NCBI GenBank assembly: GCA_002716765.1
Contig: PBBY01000003.1
Location: 1-47,284 of the forward strand
Length of the DNA: 47,284 nucleotides
Reading direction: 5' to 3'
Source: Candidatus Magasanikiibacteriota bacterium
Lineage (GTDB): Bacteria; Patescibacteriota; Patescibacteriia; Magasanikbacterales; UBA922
The notes under the pieces: generated by a model
What the model was told of the DNA's origin: nothing
The model's input: the letters and a program-made list of their open reading frames with translations, nothing else
The model's database searches: none
In this document: positions 35,250 through 43,626 of the stretch, one piece after another
How the letters are laid out: every line of letters begins with the position of its first letter
Numbering within the stretch: the stretch's first letter is position 1
Made by a program: the position numbers and the translations under genes

Positions 35250-36674
35250 TTACGCTACCGTTCTTCTTTTACACAAAATATACGGTGTTTTTAGAAATAT
35301 AATAATATCTAACCACACGCTCCACTTTTCTATATATAACATATCAAGAGCCAGTTCTTCTTCATAAGACAAATCACTTCTTCCGGAAATTTGTGCCAAA
35401 CCACTCATCCCAGGTTTTACTATAAACACACCGCGATGTTCTTTGTTATATCCAGCAACTTCGCGTGGTTGATGCGGGCGTGGTCCAATTAAACTCATTT
35501 CCCCTTTTAACACATTAACAAACTGTGGTAATTCATCTACACTCCATCTTCTAATACACTTCCCAAACGGTGTCACTCTTGGATCATTTTTAATTTTATA
35601 AATAGGTCCTTTTCTGGTATTGTGCTTATCTATTAATACTCTTTCTCTTTTTTCTGCCTCTTTTCCAGATACACCAAACTGTGGCCCGGTAGAATCTTTT
35701 TGGAACATAGAACGAAATTTTAGGGTAAAAAATGATTTTTGCCCATAACCAACTCGTTTATTTTTATACAATATCGGTCTACCCGTTTCGCACAAAATAA
35801 TAATAGCCGTAATAAACATAATTGGACTGGTAAGAATAAGCAAAAGAATGCTTCCAATAATATCGGCGATTCTTTTAATAATTTTCCCCCACCCTTCTAG
35901 CGGTGTTCGTTTTAGTGAAACAACAGGAATTCCTGCCACGGGATATATTTCCATATGAGCACTTTTTGTCGCAAATATGTCGGCAGAATACGTAAATATA
36001 ATATTACGTTCTTGTGCAAAATCAAGAATACGTAAGGCATCTTTTTTATTATTATTTGAACCAATAGTGTATATTTCGTCCAAAGCCATATGCTGCAACT
36101 CTTGTAACGCTACATCTTGCAAAGTGTCGTATCTTTTTAGGACCGTATACCCAAGTGATGTATTTTTTGTGAAATATGCCTGAAGATCTTTTGCTCCTGC
36201 TGTGTCGCCAAAAATAACAATACGTCTATGACCAATACCAAAATAATACGCAAGCTTTTTTGTTCCAAGTAAAATTATTCTCCCAAAAATAGTAAAGATT
36301 ATAGCAAAAAAACAAGTAAATACCACCAAAAACCTAGAATCAAAAAACTGCAAACTAAACATAATATAAAGCGCAACAAGGGCCAACCCACAGATATTTG
36401 CCACCGTAACAGCAATACACTGTGCAGAAAAACGTTTCCGTGCTCTTGTTTTGTATAACCCAAAAAGTCCATACAAGATAAACCAGATTGGAAGAACAGT
36501 AAGAATATCTAGAATGTACTCTTCTAATGAAATATCAAAAGCAACCGCACGTTTTTGTACGGCCCAACCAGAAAGACGCAATGCGTAGGCACACATTGCA
36601 GCAAAAACTAACATAATGCCGTCGACCGGAATTTGAAGTATGGTAAATAATGCGTCAAAACGCTTCATAAGCAT
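35250..36674 (-). CDS. undecaprenyl-phosphate sugar-1-phosphate transferase (WcaJ/WbaP-like)
   Basis: 474 aa. It has four hydrophobic segments in residues 10-140, a Rossmann-like middle domain (RRIVIFGDTAGAKDLQAYF), a further hydrophobic segment (IIGSILLLILTSPIMF), and the bacterial sugar transferase domain: LKFRSM, DPRVTPFGKCIRRWSVDELPQ in part, GEMSLIGPRPH, and KPGMSGLAQISGRSD. These polyisoprenyl-phosphate hexose-1-P transferases start glycan assembly by moving sugar-1-phosphate onto the lipid carrier. It heads the operon, ahead of three GT4 genes, with a good promoter. The start is ATG 36674; an alternative is the ATG at 36668. Confidence 0.95.
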   Translation of the reverse strand: MLMKRFDALFTILQIPVDGIMLVFAAMCAYALRLSGWAVQKRAVAFDISLEEYILDILTVLPIWFILYGLFGLYKTRARKRFSAQCIAVTVANICGLALVALYIMFSLQFFDSRFLVVFTCFFAIIFTIFGRIILLGTKKLAYYFGIGHRRIVIFGDTAGAKDLQAYFTKNTSLGYTVLKRYDTLQDVALQELQHMALDEIYTIGSNNNKKDALRILDFAQERNIIFTYSADIFATKSAHMEIYPVAGIPVVSLKRTPLEGWGKIIKRIADIIGSILLLILTSPIMFITAIIILCETGRPILYKNKRVGYGQKSFFTLKFRSMFQKDSTGPQFGVSGKEAEKRERVLIDKHNTRKGPIYKIKNDPRVTPFGKCIRRWSVDELPQFVNVLKGEMSLIGPRPHQPREVAGYNKEHRGVFIVKPGMSGLAQISGRSDLSYEEELALDMLYIEKWSVWLDIIIFLKTPYILCKRRTVA

Positions 36675-36710
36675 AATTTCTTTAGGAAGATTCGCAAAAA
36701 ATATAAGGTA

Positions 36711-36770
36711 AATATACCGTATTTTTAGCCAATAGTCAATATTGACAGTATACCATTTTTATGCTATACT
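36711..36770. promoter_or_regulatory. divergent promoters of the glycan operon and rnpB
   Basis: Minus strand: TTGACT (36734-36739), 17 bp, TATATT (36711-36716), reading into the sugar transferase. Plus strand: TTGACA (36742-36747), 17 bp with TG extension, TATACT (36765-36770), reading into rnpB. The two -35 boxes are only 2 bp apart, so two polymerases could not bind at once. Confidence 0.85.
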
Positions 36771-36775
36771 TTGCA

Positions 36776-37182
36776 GCATCTACAAGAGATGGTCGCTTAA
36801 TTTTATTAAGAGGAAAGTCCGAACTCCCTGTGGAAACACAGAAGACGGTAGTGGGTAATACCCACCCATTATATGGCGACATATAATGCGGGAAAGTGCC
36901 GCAGAGACAATACTATTCCTGCAATTTACAGGAAGAAAGGTGAAAAGTGTGTACAGGTATGTATTATTTACGCATATGCATATAATCCATGCGAGTACAC
37001 TCGCACACTGGCAACAGTGCCGCGTGGTAAACCCTACCTGGAGCAAGAGCAGCCCTTTTTAACACAGGTTAAAATTGGAAAAGTTCGCTCGCAAAGAATA
37101 CTGCAGTAATGTAGTATCAAGATACATGACCATCCTTTGGTGCAATCCAAAGAACAGGATTCGGCTTATTCTTGTAGATAGC
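36776..37182 (+). ncRNA. rnpB: RNase P RNA, class A
   Basis: The catalytic RNA that removes tRNA 5' leaders. The conserved 5' core AGAGGAAAGTCCG lies at about 36810, GTGGTAAACCC near 37024, and the 3' core ACAGGATTCGGCTTAT near 37153. The two ends form helix P1: ATCTACAAG (36779-36787) pairs perfectly with CTTGTAGAT. Length is about 407 nt, normal for bacterial class A. It has a strong promoter upstream and a terminator at the 3' end. Short ORFs inside it on either strand are not genes. Confidence 0.95.
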
Positions 37183-37216
37183 AAAACACATCGCACAAAC
37201 GGTGTGTTTTGTTTTT
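37183..37216 (+). terminator. intrinsic terminator of rnpB
   Basis: AAAACACA / TGTGTTTT with a 12-nt loop, followed by TGTTTTT, immediately after helix P1 of rnpB. Confidence 0.75.
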
Positions 37217-37224
37217 AATAACAC

Positions 37225-37251
37225 AAAAAACTCCCACTAAGGAGTTTTTTA
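37225..37251. terminator. bidirectional terminator between rnpB and tRNA-Leu
   Basis: A 10-bp stem AAAAAACTCC / GGAGTTTTTT with loop CACTAA. The A/T flanks give a T run in both directions, so it can stop rnpB on the plus strand and tRNA-Leu on the minus strand. Confidence 0.85.
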
Positions 37252-37252
37252 G

Positions 37253-37338
<86 letters not shown>

Positions 37339-37387
37339 ATGGTATACAGCATACAATATGGCGTGAGATAAATCAAGTTTCCACATA

Positions 37388-38149
37388 CTAAAACCGCCTT
37401 TTTCTTCCCACAATCATTTCTAGTCTTTTTTTTGCCAAACGAATTGTTATTTTCTTTTCTTTTGATCGTTTCCCGTCTGTTACCATAACAAATGGTGTTT
37501 TTCCTGTAACCACCATTTCTTCAAAAGGAAAAATACTCGGCTCTTCATACACCTCTTTAAAAACATGTTTCTTTTTCATAGGTCGTAAGAACGCCTCAAG
37601 CTTTCCATCTTGCGGATGCACGGTATAATCCCCCGCTTTACTATTTTTCCAAAAAAAAGGCTGAAGATTGCAAACAACTAATTCCATTTTTTTATACCGC
37701 GCACTTACAGAAAACATATCATCGTATGACACAGAAATATCGTGTGGTGGAATGTGTAATTGCGAAACAAAATACCTATTATTTACCCACCCAATATCAA
37801 GCGGTATCTTTCTTCTTCTTGACAAGATTTCACAAGCTTCTACCCCTACAGGAATACCTAAAACATCGGCTATGGTATTTTCTGGCCCAATTGGCAAAAA
37901 ACCAAAAAGCGCTTTTCCAACCGCACCACGAGATAATACATGACCAAACGTATTGTCATTACCTACCATAATAATGGTTTTTGCGCCTTTTGCTATTTCT
38001 TCTTCTATGGTTGAATGTGCGTTTATTGACTTTTGTAATCGTAAAATTTTTCCTGCAATACCAAAATCAGTCAACCGTGTTTCTATTTCTTTTATAGTTG
38101 ACTCATATTTTTTTCTTTTGAGGAATTCATCGTACAAATACACATACAT
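37388..38149 (-). CDS. diacylglycerol kinase-like protein with altered active-site motif
   Basis: 253 aa, length and order as in the DAGK/YegS catalytic family. KTIIMVGNDNTFGHVLSRG occupies the place of the GGDGT nucleotide loop, and FGFLPIGPENTIADVLGIP the place of P-GTGNDFA. SRRRKIPLDIGWVNNRYFVSQ matches the following strand pair, and EEMVVTGKTPFVMVTDG lies near the end. The fold assignment is good, but both glycine-rich ATP-binding motifs are changed (GGDGT to GNDNT, GTGND to GPENT). It may phosphorylate a lipid poorly, use another ligand or be a binding protein. It follows the bactofilin gene. Confidence 0.7.
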   Translation of the reverse strand: MYVYLYDEFLKRKKYESTIKEIETRLTDFGIAGKILRLQKSINAHSTIEEEIAKGAKTIIMVGNDNTFGHVLSRGAVGKALFGFLPIGPENTIADVLGIPVGVEACEILSRRRKIPLDIGWVNNRYFVSQLHIPPHDISVSYDDMFSVSARYKKMELVVCNLQPFFWKNSKAGDYTVHPQDGKLEAFLRPMKKKHVFKEVYEEPSIFPFEEMVVTGKTPFVMVTDGKRSKEKKITIRLAKKRLEMIVGRKRRF

Positions 38150-38205
38150 ACGCCAGTGTTAAAAAAGATAAGTTATGCTAAAAATGCGCACTCTTCTTTT
38201 CCTCA

Positions 38206-38694
38206 CTAACTTTCTTCATCTACTTCGTTTTGTGTACGTGTACCGACCGATCTATCTTTTTTTGTTTTTACACTTCCTGCCACACGACGTTTTGCTGGTT
38301 TTGATGCTGATTGCATTTCTATACCACTCATCGTAATTTTGCCGGAAATTAGTGCACCAGGCTGCACCGTAAGAGATTTGCACGAAATATCACCTAAAAT
38401 TTGAGCAGTAGCGCTAATTTCTATTGTTTGATTTACTCGCACACTTCCTTTTACCTGGCCACAGATAACAGCGTCAGCAGCTTTTATGTTTGCAATAATC
38501 TTCGAACCTTCTTCTGCCCGAAGTAATTTACTCGTTTTTACAGTCCCGGAAACCGTCCCTTTTACTATGATACTCCCCTCCGAAACAAAATCCCCTTCAA
38601 CCTGCATAGATGGACCAACCACCGTTTCTAAATCTTCTGGACTAGTAGTGTTAGCGTATTGTTGTGTTTCTTCATCTTGATTTTTTTGGAACAT
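38206..38694 (-). CDS. bactofilin
   Basis: 162 aa. A disordered acidic N-terminus is followed by the beta-helix core from about residue 28: GPSMQVEGDFVSEGSIIVKG, then repeats of the type G-V-G-V-x-T/A-x-x-I (GTVSGTVKTSK, CGQVKGSVRVN, LGDISCKSL, ISGKITMSG). The tail is basic. Bactofilins polymerise without nucleotide into filaments tethered at the membrane and organise wall or appendage proteins. It has its own promoter; no SD precedes ATG 38694. Confidence 0.93.
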   Translation of the reverse strand: MFQKNQDEETQQYANTTSPEDLETVVGPSMQVEGDFVSEGSIIVKGTVSGTVKTSKLLRAEEGSKIIANIKAADAVICGQVKGSVRVNQTIEISATAQILGDISCKSLTVQPGALISGKITMSGIEMQSASKPAKRRVAGSVKTKKDRSVGTRTQNEVDEES

Positions 38695-38728
38695 AGAAAA
38701 TTATTTTAGTATAAATGCGTATAGTATT

Positions 38729-38757
38729 AGTATAGCGTATTTCTGCACTTTGCTCAA
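38729..38757 (-). promoter_or_regulatory. promoter of the bactofilin gene
   Basis: TTGAGC (38752-38757), 17 bp, TATACT (38729-38734) on the minus strand. The predicted leader is about 30 nt. Confidence 0.65.
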
Positions 38758-38767
38758 TAAAAAAGCA

Positions 38768-40447
38768 TTATTTTTTATGTTTGTATTGGTTGACAACAGT
38801 TTGCTCGTCTTTTACTGTACGTTCTTCTGTTATTTTGTGTGCATGGGTTCTCTTTTTTGGAATCCAAAAACCAAATTCACTTCCTGTACCAGGTCCCATA
38901 CTTTTTCCCCAAACATACCCACCATGAGCACTTACAAATTGCCTACACACATACACACCTAATCCAGTTCCATTTACATTTATTCCTTCTACATTTTTCC
39001 CTCTATAGAACTTAGTAAACAAACTCGCTTCGTCTTGTTTGTCAAAACCAATTCCCGTATCTTTTATACGAACAATAACACCGTTATCTTTTTGAGTAAA
39101 CGTAATGGTAACACTCCCTTTTTCAGTATACTTGATTCCATTATCTAAAAAATTAAATATAACATTTCGCAATTTATCCTCGTCCACGTATACCAAACCA
39201 ATATTCTTTTTTGACTTCCAATTAATTTTAATTTTTTTCTTTTTTGCCTTATCGGCCATTTCTTCTACAACGCTCGCAATAATATGGTTGACATCAACTT
39301 CCTCGAAATGATATTTTGTGCGCCCTTGCTCTATGTGACTAATATTTAAAAACTCGTCAACCAACTTTACTAAACGCTCGTTACTTTCTTCCATGTCTGT
39401 AAGTACGTGGGTTAATTTTTTTTCTACCTTTCCGTACGCACCATCTTTAATAAGTTCTAAGTACCCTTTTATAATAGAAAGTGGAGTACGTAATTGATGC
39501 GCAGCAATAGAAAGAAATTCTGTTTTCTGTCTATCTAATACTCGCAAACGAATATTTGCTTTTTCAAGTGACTTTGCTAAACGAGATACCTGCTCTTTTT
39601 TTTGTATCTGACCATACACTGACTTAATAAGAGAGCCACCAATAAGTGTAATAAGAAAAACCATAGCGGTTCGGAAAGACACTTCGTATATACTTTTTGA
39701 TAAAAATATATCAACAATAAGAACAAAAATTGTGGCACCTACCAATATTTCTGTTACGATAACCCGAATATCTAAAAAGTTATATTTCGACACCGCGTAA
39801 AATAAAATAACAGGGAAAATAAACCCACTTAAGTAGGCAAAAGGGAAATGAGTGTCTATACCATACGCATAAAGAAATGCCGAGCCGCCACCAAAAATAA
39901 CTGCAGCAAAAGCAATACAAACAAGTGCGACCTGTTTTCTTTGGTGTTTGGTGCGAATCTTTTTTATGTACTTAAGTATATTAAAGAAAAATAAACCAGT
40001 TCCTATAAAAAAGTATAAGAGGAAAAAGTGGTGTAATATTTTTGCCTGTGTATGTACACCCCAATTATAAACAAATAATTCATCAACAAAGTACGGTGTT
40101 CTACTTGCAACCAAAAACAAAAAGGAAAGAAAATAGTTGATGCGCAATATTATTTTCTGACGCTGAATCCTTGTGAAGACTATACTAAAGTGATGCATAA
40201 GTGGTGGCATAAACACCACACCAATATACACAAATCTATCCCAAAAAATTGATGCTTGTGTATTTTCCCCCCCTAAATAAAACATCATAAAAGTACCAAA
40301 CATCCAAAAAAACATACTCAGGCAAAAACCAAACAACAGCTGGTTGACTCGTACACTTATATTTTTTGCAACAACAAAAAACCCAAAGATGAGTACAAAA
40401 ATAGCACATGCAAGCGGAAGAATTGTAACAAGATTAGCAAATAACAT
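38768..40447 (-). CDS. sensor histidine kinase with N-terminal 7TM domain
   Basis: 559 aa from ATG 40447; a frame from 40525 is open, but 40447 places the first membrane segment at the N-terminus and follows a TATAAT hexamer. Seven or more hydrophobic segments fill residues 5-290, like the HisKA_7TM sensor class. The kinase core is complete: H-box FLSIAAHQLRTPLSIIKGY, N-box NVIFNFLDNGIKYT, G1 IKDTGIGF and G2 GTGLGVYVCRQF. It should autophosphorylate on His in response to an unknown membrane signal. No response regulator gene lies beside it, so it is an orphan in this window. Confidence 0.93.
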   Translation of the reverse strand: MLFANLVTILPLACAIFVLIFGFFVVAKNISVRVNQLLFGFCLSMFFWMFGTFMMFYLGGENTQASIFWDRFVYIGVVFMPPLMHHFSIVFTRIQRQKIILRINYFLSFLFLVASRTPYFVDELFVYNWGVHTQAKILHHFFLLYFFIGTGLFFFNILKYIKKIRTKHQRKQVALVCIAFAAVIFGGGSAFLYAYGIDTHFPFAYLSGFIFPVILFYAVSKYNFLDIRVIVTEILVGATIFVLIVDIFLSKSIYEVSFRTAMVFLITLIGGSLIKSVYGQIQKKEQVSRLAKSLEKANIRLRVLDRQKTEFLSIAAHQLRTPLSIIKGYLELIKDGAYGKVEKKLTHVLTDMEESNERLVKLVDEFLNISHIEQGRTKYHFEEVDVNHIIASVVEEMADKAKKKKIKINWKSKKNIGLVYVDEDKLRNVIFNFLDNGIKYTEKGSVTITFTQKDNGVIVRIKDTGIGFDKQDEASLFTKFYRGKNVEGINVNGTGLGVYVCRQFVSAHGGYVWGKSMGPGTGSEFGFWIPKKRTHAHKITEERTVKDEQTVVNQYKHKK

Positions 40448-40534
40448 AGATAAAAAAAGTATACCAATATTATACCGTAAATTTATAAAATTAGCTAGAT
40501 TAAAAAACAGTGTCCTCCAGTACACTGCTTTATA

Positions 40535-41767
40535 TTAGTTTGCCCCTTCTAAAGTAGACAAAGATGCATTAGAAGAAGATAAGATATCTGCGCCAATGAG
40601 TGCTTGGATCTGATTTCTTACAGTACCCCAACTTACGACTACACCATCTTTTGTGACTGGTTGCGGGTGAATTCCTAATATACCAAACTGTCTTTTACAC
40701 CATTGCACCTCTTGCCAAGGAATATCTTTTCCAACAGAGTGACTACTTACAGTCCCTACAGCGGCACGGCACACTGTTTCCAAAAAACACCCCCAAGCAA
40801 CATTTTCTCCACCGGCACCAATATCCCACAAACTACCACTTCCGTTTGGGCCAAACCCTTCGGGAATCACTGTAGGATTATCAATCTGACCACAGCCTGC
40901 ACGAATTACTATTCTATCTCCCCAGTCATCGGAAATCCTGCACGCAGACGGTGTGGTGGTGTCAAAAATAACACAGCGAGGTGGTAAGATTTCTGGCAGT
41001 AAGCGAACGCCAGTAGTTGCAACAATCACTATCTGTATATTTTCATCTATACAAACTGTACTTTTGATTTCCCGTTCTGACTCAGTGTTTGTCAACACCT
41101 GCACTTCTGGATTATGTTCAGAAATAAAAGTGCTGAGTTTTGTAAGTCTATCTACGTTTCTACCAACAAGCAGCATCTTGTTTGGGGACTTTTTAGCCAA
41201 CATCTTGGCGGTAACACTACCAATTGCACCTGTGGCGCCCAAAATAGCAATATTTGCACCGTCCCCTTTAATGCCCGCATACGAAAGAGCCTCAATAAGA
41301 AGCGCGGCAGTTCCAGCATCTCCATGTGTAATGGAAAATCGACTCACCATAGATGGATCGTGCTGCATATAGTGCTGCAATATACCCATACCATGACCAG
41401 TGGCGTTTTTTGTTAGAGCACCCAAACCAAGGTATGGATGTTTCCCCGAAGAGATCTCGGACTCAATAATACTGCTAATACCTCTTTGAACAGGACCAAA
41501 AGCTTTTTCCTTTAAAACATCTTCGTAAAAATGCTCCGCAAATACAGGAAAAAGATAAAATTTTATATTTACAGGACCTAACCCTGATGCATGTGTGGGG
41601 GGAATAAATGGAAATTCTAGCCAAAGAAATGGTTCGTGTGACTCTAACAAAGAGCGAACGTTTAACACTCCCATTCTTTTCATTTTTTCCAAAATTAGTT
41701 TTGTAGAACGCTCATCTCTTAACAGAAGATGAGCAAAAAAGCACACCGTTTCATATGTAGTGCTCAT
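40535..41767 (-). CDS. NAD(P)-dependent oxidoreductase resembling acyl-ACP reductase (AAR)
   Basis: 410 aa. A Rossmann site AILGATGAIGSVTAKML lies near residue 175, followed by LLVGRNVDRL. The layout matches cyanobacterial long-chain acyl-ACP reductase: LGLGALT then THGDAGTAALLIEAL before the Rossmann loop, and CRAAVG then GILGIHPQPV at the end. AAR reduces acyl-ACP to fatty aldehyde; the catalytic Cys of AAR cannot be placed with confidence here, so the substrate is open. Shikimate dehydrogenase-like enzymes share the fold. It has a strong promoter and SD and is followed by the kinase gene. It probably belongs to the accessory genome. Confidence 0.7.
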   Translation of the reverse strand: MSTTYETVCFFAHLLLRDERSTKLILEKMKRMGVLNVRSLLESHEPFLWLEFPFIPPTHASGLGPVNIKFYLFPVFAEHFYEDVLKEKAFGPVQRGISSIIESEISSGKHPYLGLGALTKNATGHGMGILQHYMQHDPSMVSRFSITHGDAGTAALLIEALSYAGIKGDGANIAILGATGAIGSVTAKMLAKKSPNKMLLVGRNVDRLTKLSTFISEHNPEVQVLTNTESEREIKSTVCIDENIQIVIVATTGVRLLPEILPPRCVIFDTTTPSACRISDDWGDRIVIRAGCGQIDNPTVIPEGFGPNGSGSLWDIGAGGENVAWGCFLETVCRAAVGTVSSHSVGKDIPWQEVQWCKRQFGILGIHPQPVTKDGVVVSWGTVRNQIQALIGADILSSSNASLSTLEGAN

Positions 41768-41773
41768 AGCAAT

Positions 41774-41780
41774 CTCCTTT
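41774..41780 (-). promoter_or_regulatory. strong SD of the AAR-like gene
   Basis: AAAGGAG, 6 nt before ATG 41767 (minus strand). It confirms the start. Confidence 0.8.
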
Positions 41781-41811
41781 GTTGTAAAATGAGCGAAATT
41801 AATTCATCGGA

Positions 41812-41840
41812 ATGATACTATATTTTTAATTTTTTTTCAA
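41812..41840 (-). promoter_or_regulatory. promoter of the AAR-like gene
   Basis: TTGAAA (41835-41840), 17 bp, TATCAT (41812-41817), minus strand. It separates this gene from the aminoacyl-tRNA synthetase array. Confidence 0.65.
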
Positions 41841-41902
41841 GCATTAAGGGTGCAGGGCGTGATCAATCTGTGGATAATGTTGTTCTACAAAAAATAATCT
41901 TC

Positions 41903-43606
41903 TTACATTTCTTTTACGGTTGAAATACCAAGCAGGTGTAATCCATTCTGTAACACTGTTTGTGTGCAATGCAATAGTGCTAATCGAAATTGTTTTTGCT
42001 CTCCTTCTGACTGTAAAACGGGACACATGGTATAAAATGTATTAAAACATTGTGCCATATCAAATAAATATCGTGCGACATAAGATGGGTCATACATTTG
42101 TGCTGCTTTTTTTGTTATATCTGGAAATTGCCCCAACATAAGCATTAGTCGCTTTTCTTCGTCGGTTATCCCAGTATATTTTTTTGTATCAACCATATCT
42201 TCTTTTTTGACCTTATCTAAAATACTTGCAATCCTTGCACCAATATACAGTAAATACGGCCCACTATCTCCTTGGGTTCGTACCGCGTCATCCATATCAA
42301 ACGCAACATCTTTGGTGATATCGCTTTTTAGAGTTGTGTATTTAATTGCTGCCATTACTACCGCGTCAACAACTGCTGATTTATTTTTTAGCACCGAATC
42401 AGTCATGACGTTTTCTACCTCTTCTTTTGTGATCTGAACAAGGGTATCTCCGGTAACAACACTCCCCGCTCTTGAGCTCATCTTTTTATTTCCTTTTAAT
42501 TGCAAAAAACCTCCCGGTATATGATATTCCTTTCCAATACTTTCTGGTAATGTTTGTTCTAGCGCCTTAAAAACCACTTTAAAATATTCAGTTTGCTCCT
42601 TGCCTACAATATGAATAATTTTCTCTGGCGAAAAGTCTTTGATATGTTTTTCTGCCAAAGCTAAATCTTTTGCTTCATAAGTAGGAAAACCTTCGCTGTT
42701 TATAAAGACCCTATCGTGAAGTCCGTAATCACTTCCTGTAAAAATAATAGCACCATCACTTTTTATAAATATATTTTTTTCTACACCTTTTTGCACAATC
42801 TCTACACCCCTTTCATACATTTGTGACTCAAAATACAAAGCATCGAACTTGGTGCCGAATACCGTATATAATTCATCAAAATAACTCAGACTCCAATCAA
42901 TTGCTTTTTTATATACTTCTTGGATACTCGGATCTTTTGTGTAGACTTTTTTATTATAGGAAACCACCTCTGCTTTTTGTACCTCTCCTTTTTCGAAGTG
43001 CGCAGCACCATGCGCATAGACTTTACCAAGATATGAAATTCTTTCTTTAAGTGACTTACCTTCTAGCGCATCAAACTCTTCTTTTGAGTTATATATCCCC
43101 CACAAAGATTTTGCCACATGCATACCTACATCTCCCTGATAATTTACCCGCTTTATCGTGTATCCGGCATTTTCTAATACTCGTGCAACACTTTCTCCGG
43201 TAATAAGGTTTTTTACATGGCCCAAATGAAATGCTTTTAGTGGATTTGGGCAACCATACTCAACAAGTATTTGTGTTTTTTTACTTTGTGTGTGTTTTCC
43301 ATAATCTTCTCCTTTTTCCAAGACCTCTTCCATGATGTGGCCTGCTAAAAAACTTCGTTCTATAAAAAAATTAATGTATGGTCCAGAAACCTCTACGCGA
43401 CTAATAATCTCGGAGGGAATATTTGATAGTTTTTCTTGTACTTCTAATGCAACGTCTACAGGACTTTTTCCATATTTTTTTGCAAAAGGAAAGCAAGCCA
43501 ATGCGATATCTCCCATTACCATGTTTGGTGGTGTTGAGAATACAAAAGGACCCTCAAGTCCTACTGACTCGAGCAATGGTTCAATATACGAAACAATGCT
43601 GTTCAT
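41903..43606 (-). CDS. argS: arginyl-tRNA synthetase
   Basis: 567 aa, full length. It charges tRNA-Arg with arginine. It has the N-terminal Add-1 domain (residues 1-80), then a class I core with a HIGH-type motif (NPLKAFHLGHVKNL), VNYQGDVGMHVAK, and KGNKKMSSRAGSVVTGDTL in the KMSKS place. The C-terminal DALR anticodon-binding domain begins near residue 450 (GPYLLYIGARIASIL). It is third in the valS-tyrS-argS array, 20 nt after tyrS. No SD. Confidence 0.97.
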   Translation of the reverse strand: MNSIVSYIEPLLESVGLEGPFVFSTPPNMVMGDIALACFPFAKKYGKSPVDVALEVQEKLSNIPSEIISRVEVSGPYINFFIERSFLAGHIMEEVLEKGEDYGKHTQSKKTQILVEYGCPNPLKAFHLGHVKNLITGESVARVLENAGYTIKRVNYQGDVGMHVAKSLWGIYNSKEEFDALEGKSLKERISYLGKVYAHGAAHFEKGEVQKAEVVSYNKKVYTKDPSIQEVYKKAIDWSLSYFDELYTVFGTKFDALYFESQMYERGVEIVQKGVEKNIFIKSDGAIIFTGSDYGLHDRVFINSEGFPTYEAKDLALAEKHIKDFSPEKIIHIVGKEQTEYFKVVFKALEQTLPESIGKEYHIPGGFLQLKGNKKMSSRAGSVVTGDTLVQITKEEVENVMTDSVLKNKSAVVDAVVMAAIKYTTLKSDITKDVAFDMDDAVRTQGDSGPYLLYIGARIASILDKVKKEDMVDTKKYTGITDEEKRLMLMLGQFPDITKKAAQMYDPSYVARYLFDMAQCFNTFYTMCPVLQSEGEQKQFRLALLHCTQTVLQNGLHLLGISTVKEM

Positions 43607-43626
43607 AAATAGATATAAATAATATG

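Noticed and set aside
36873-37109. ORFs on both strands at 36780-37109
   Set aside because: They lie entirely inside RNase P RNA, whose conserved core and P1 pairing explain the sequence.
41869-41877. Perfect DnaA-box sequence TTATCCACA downstream of argS, and another at 25705-25713
   Set aside because: One lies in a short intergenic gap and the other in a coding region. There is no cluster, AT-rich unwinding zone, dnaA or dnaN nearby. A 9-mer is expected by chance about once in a window of this size over two strands, so this is not an origin.
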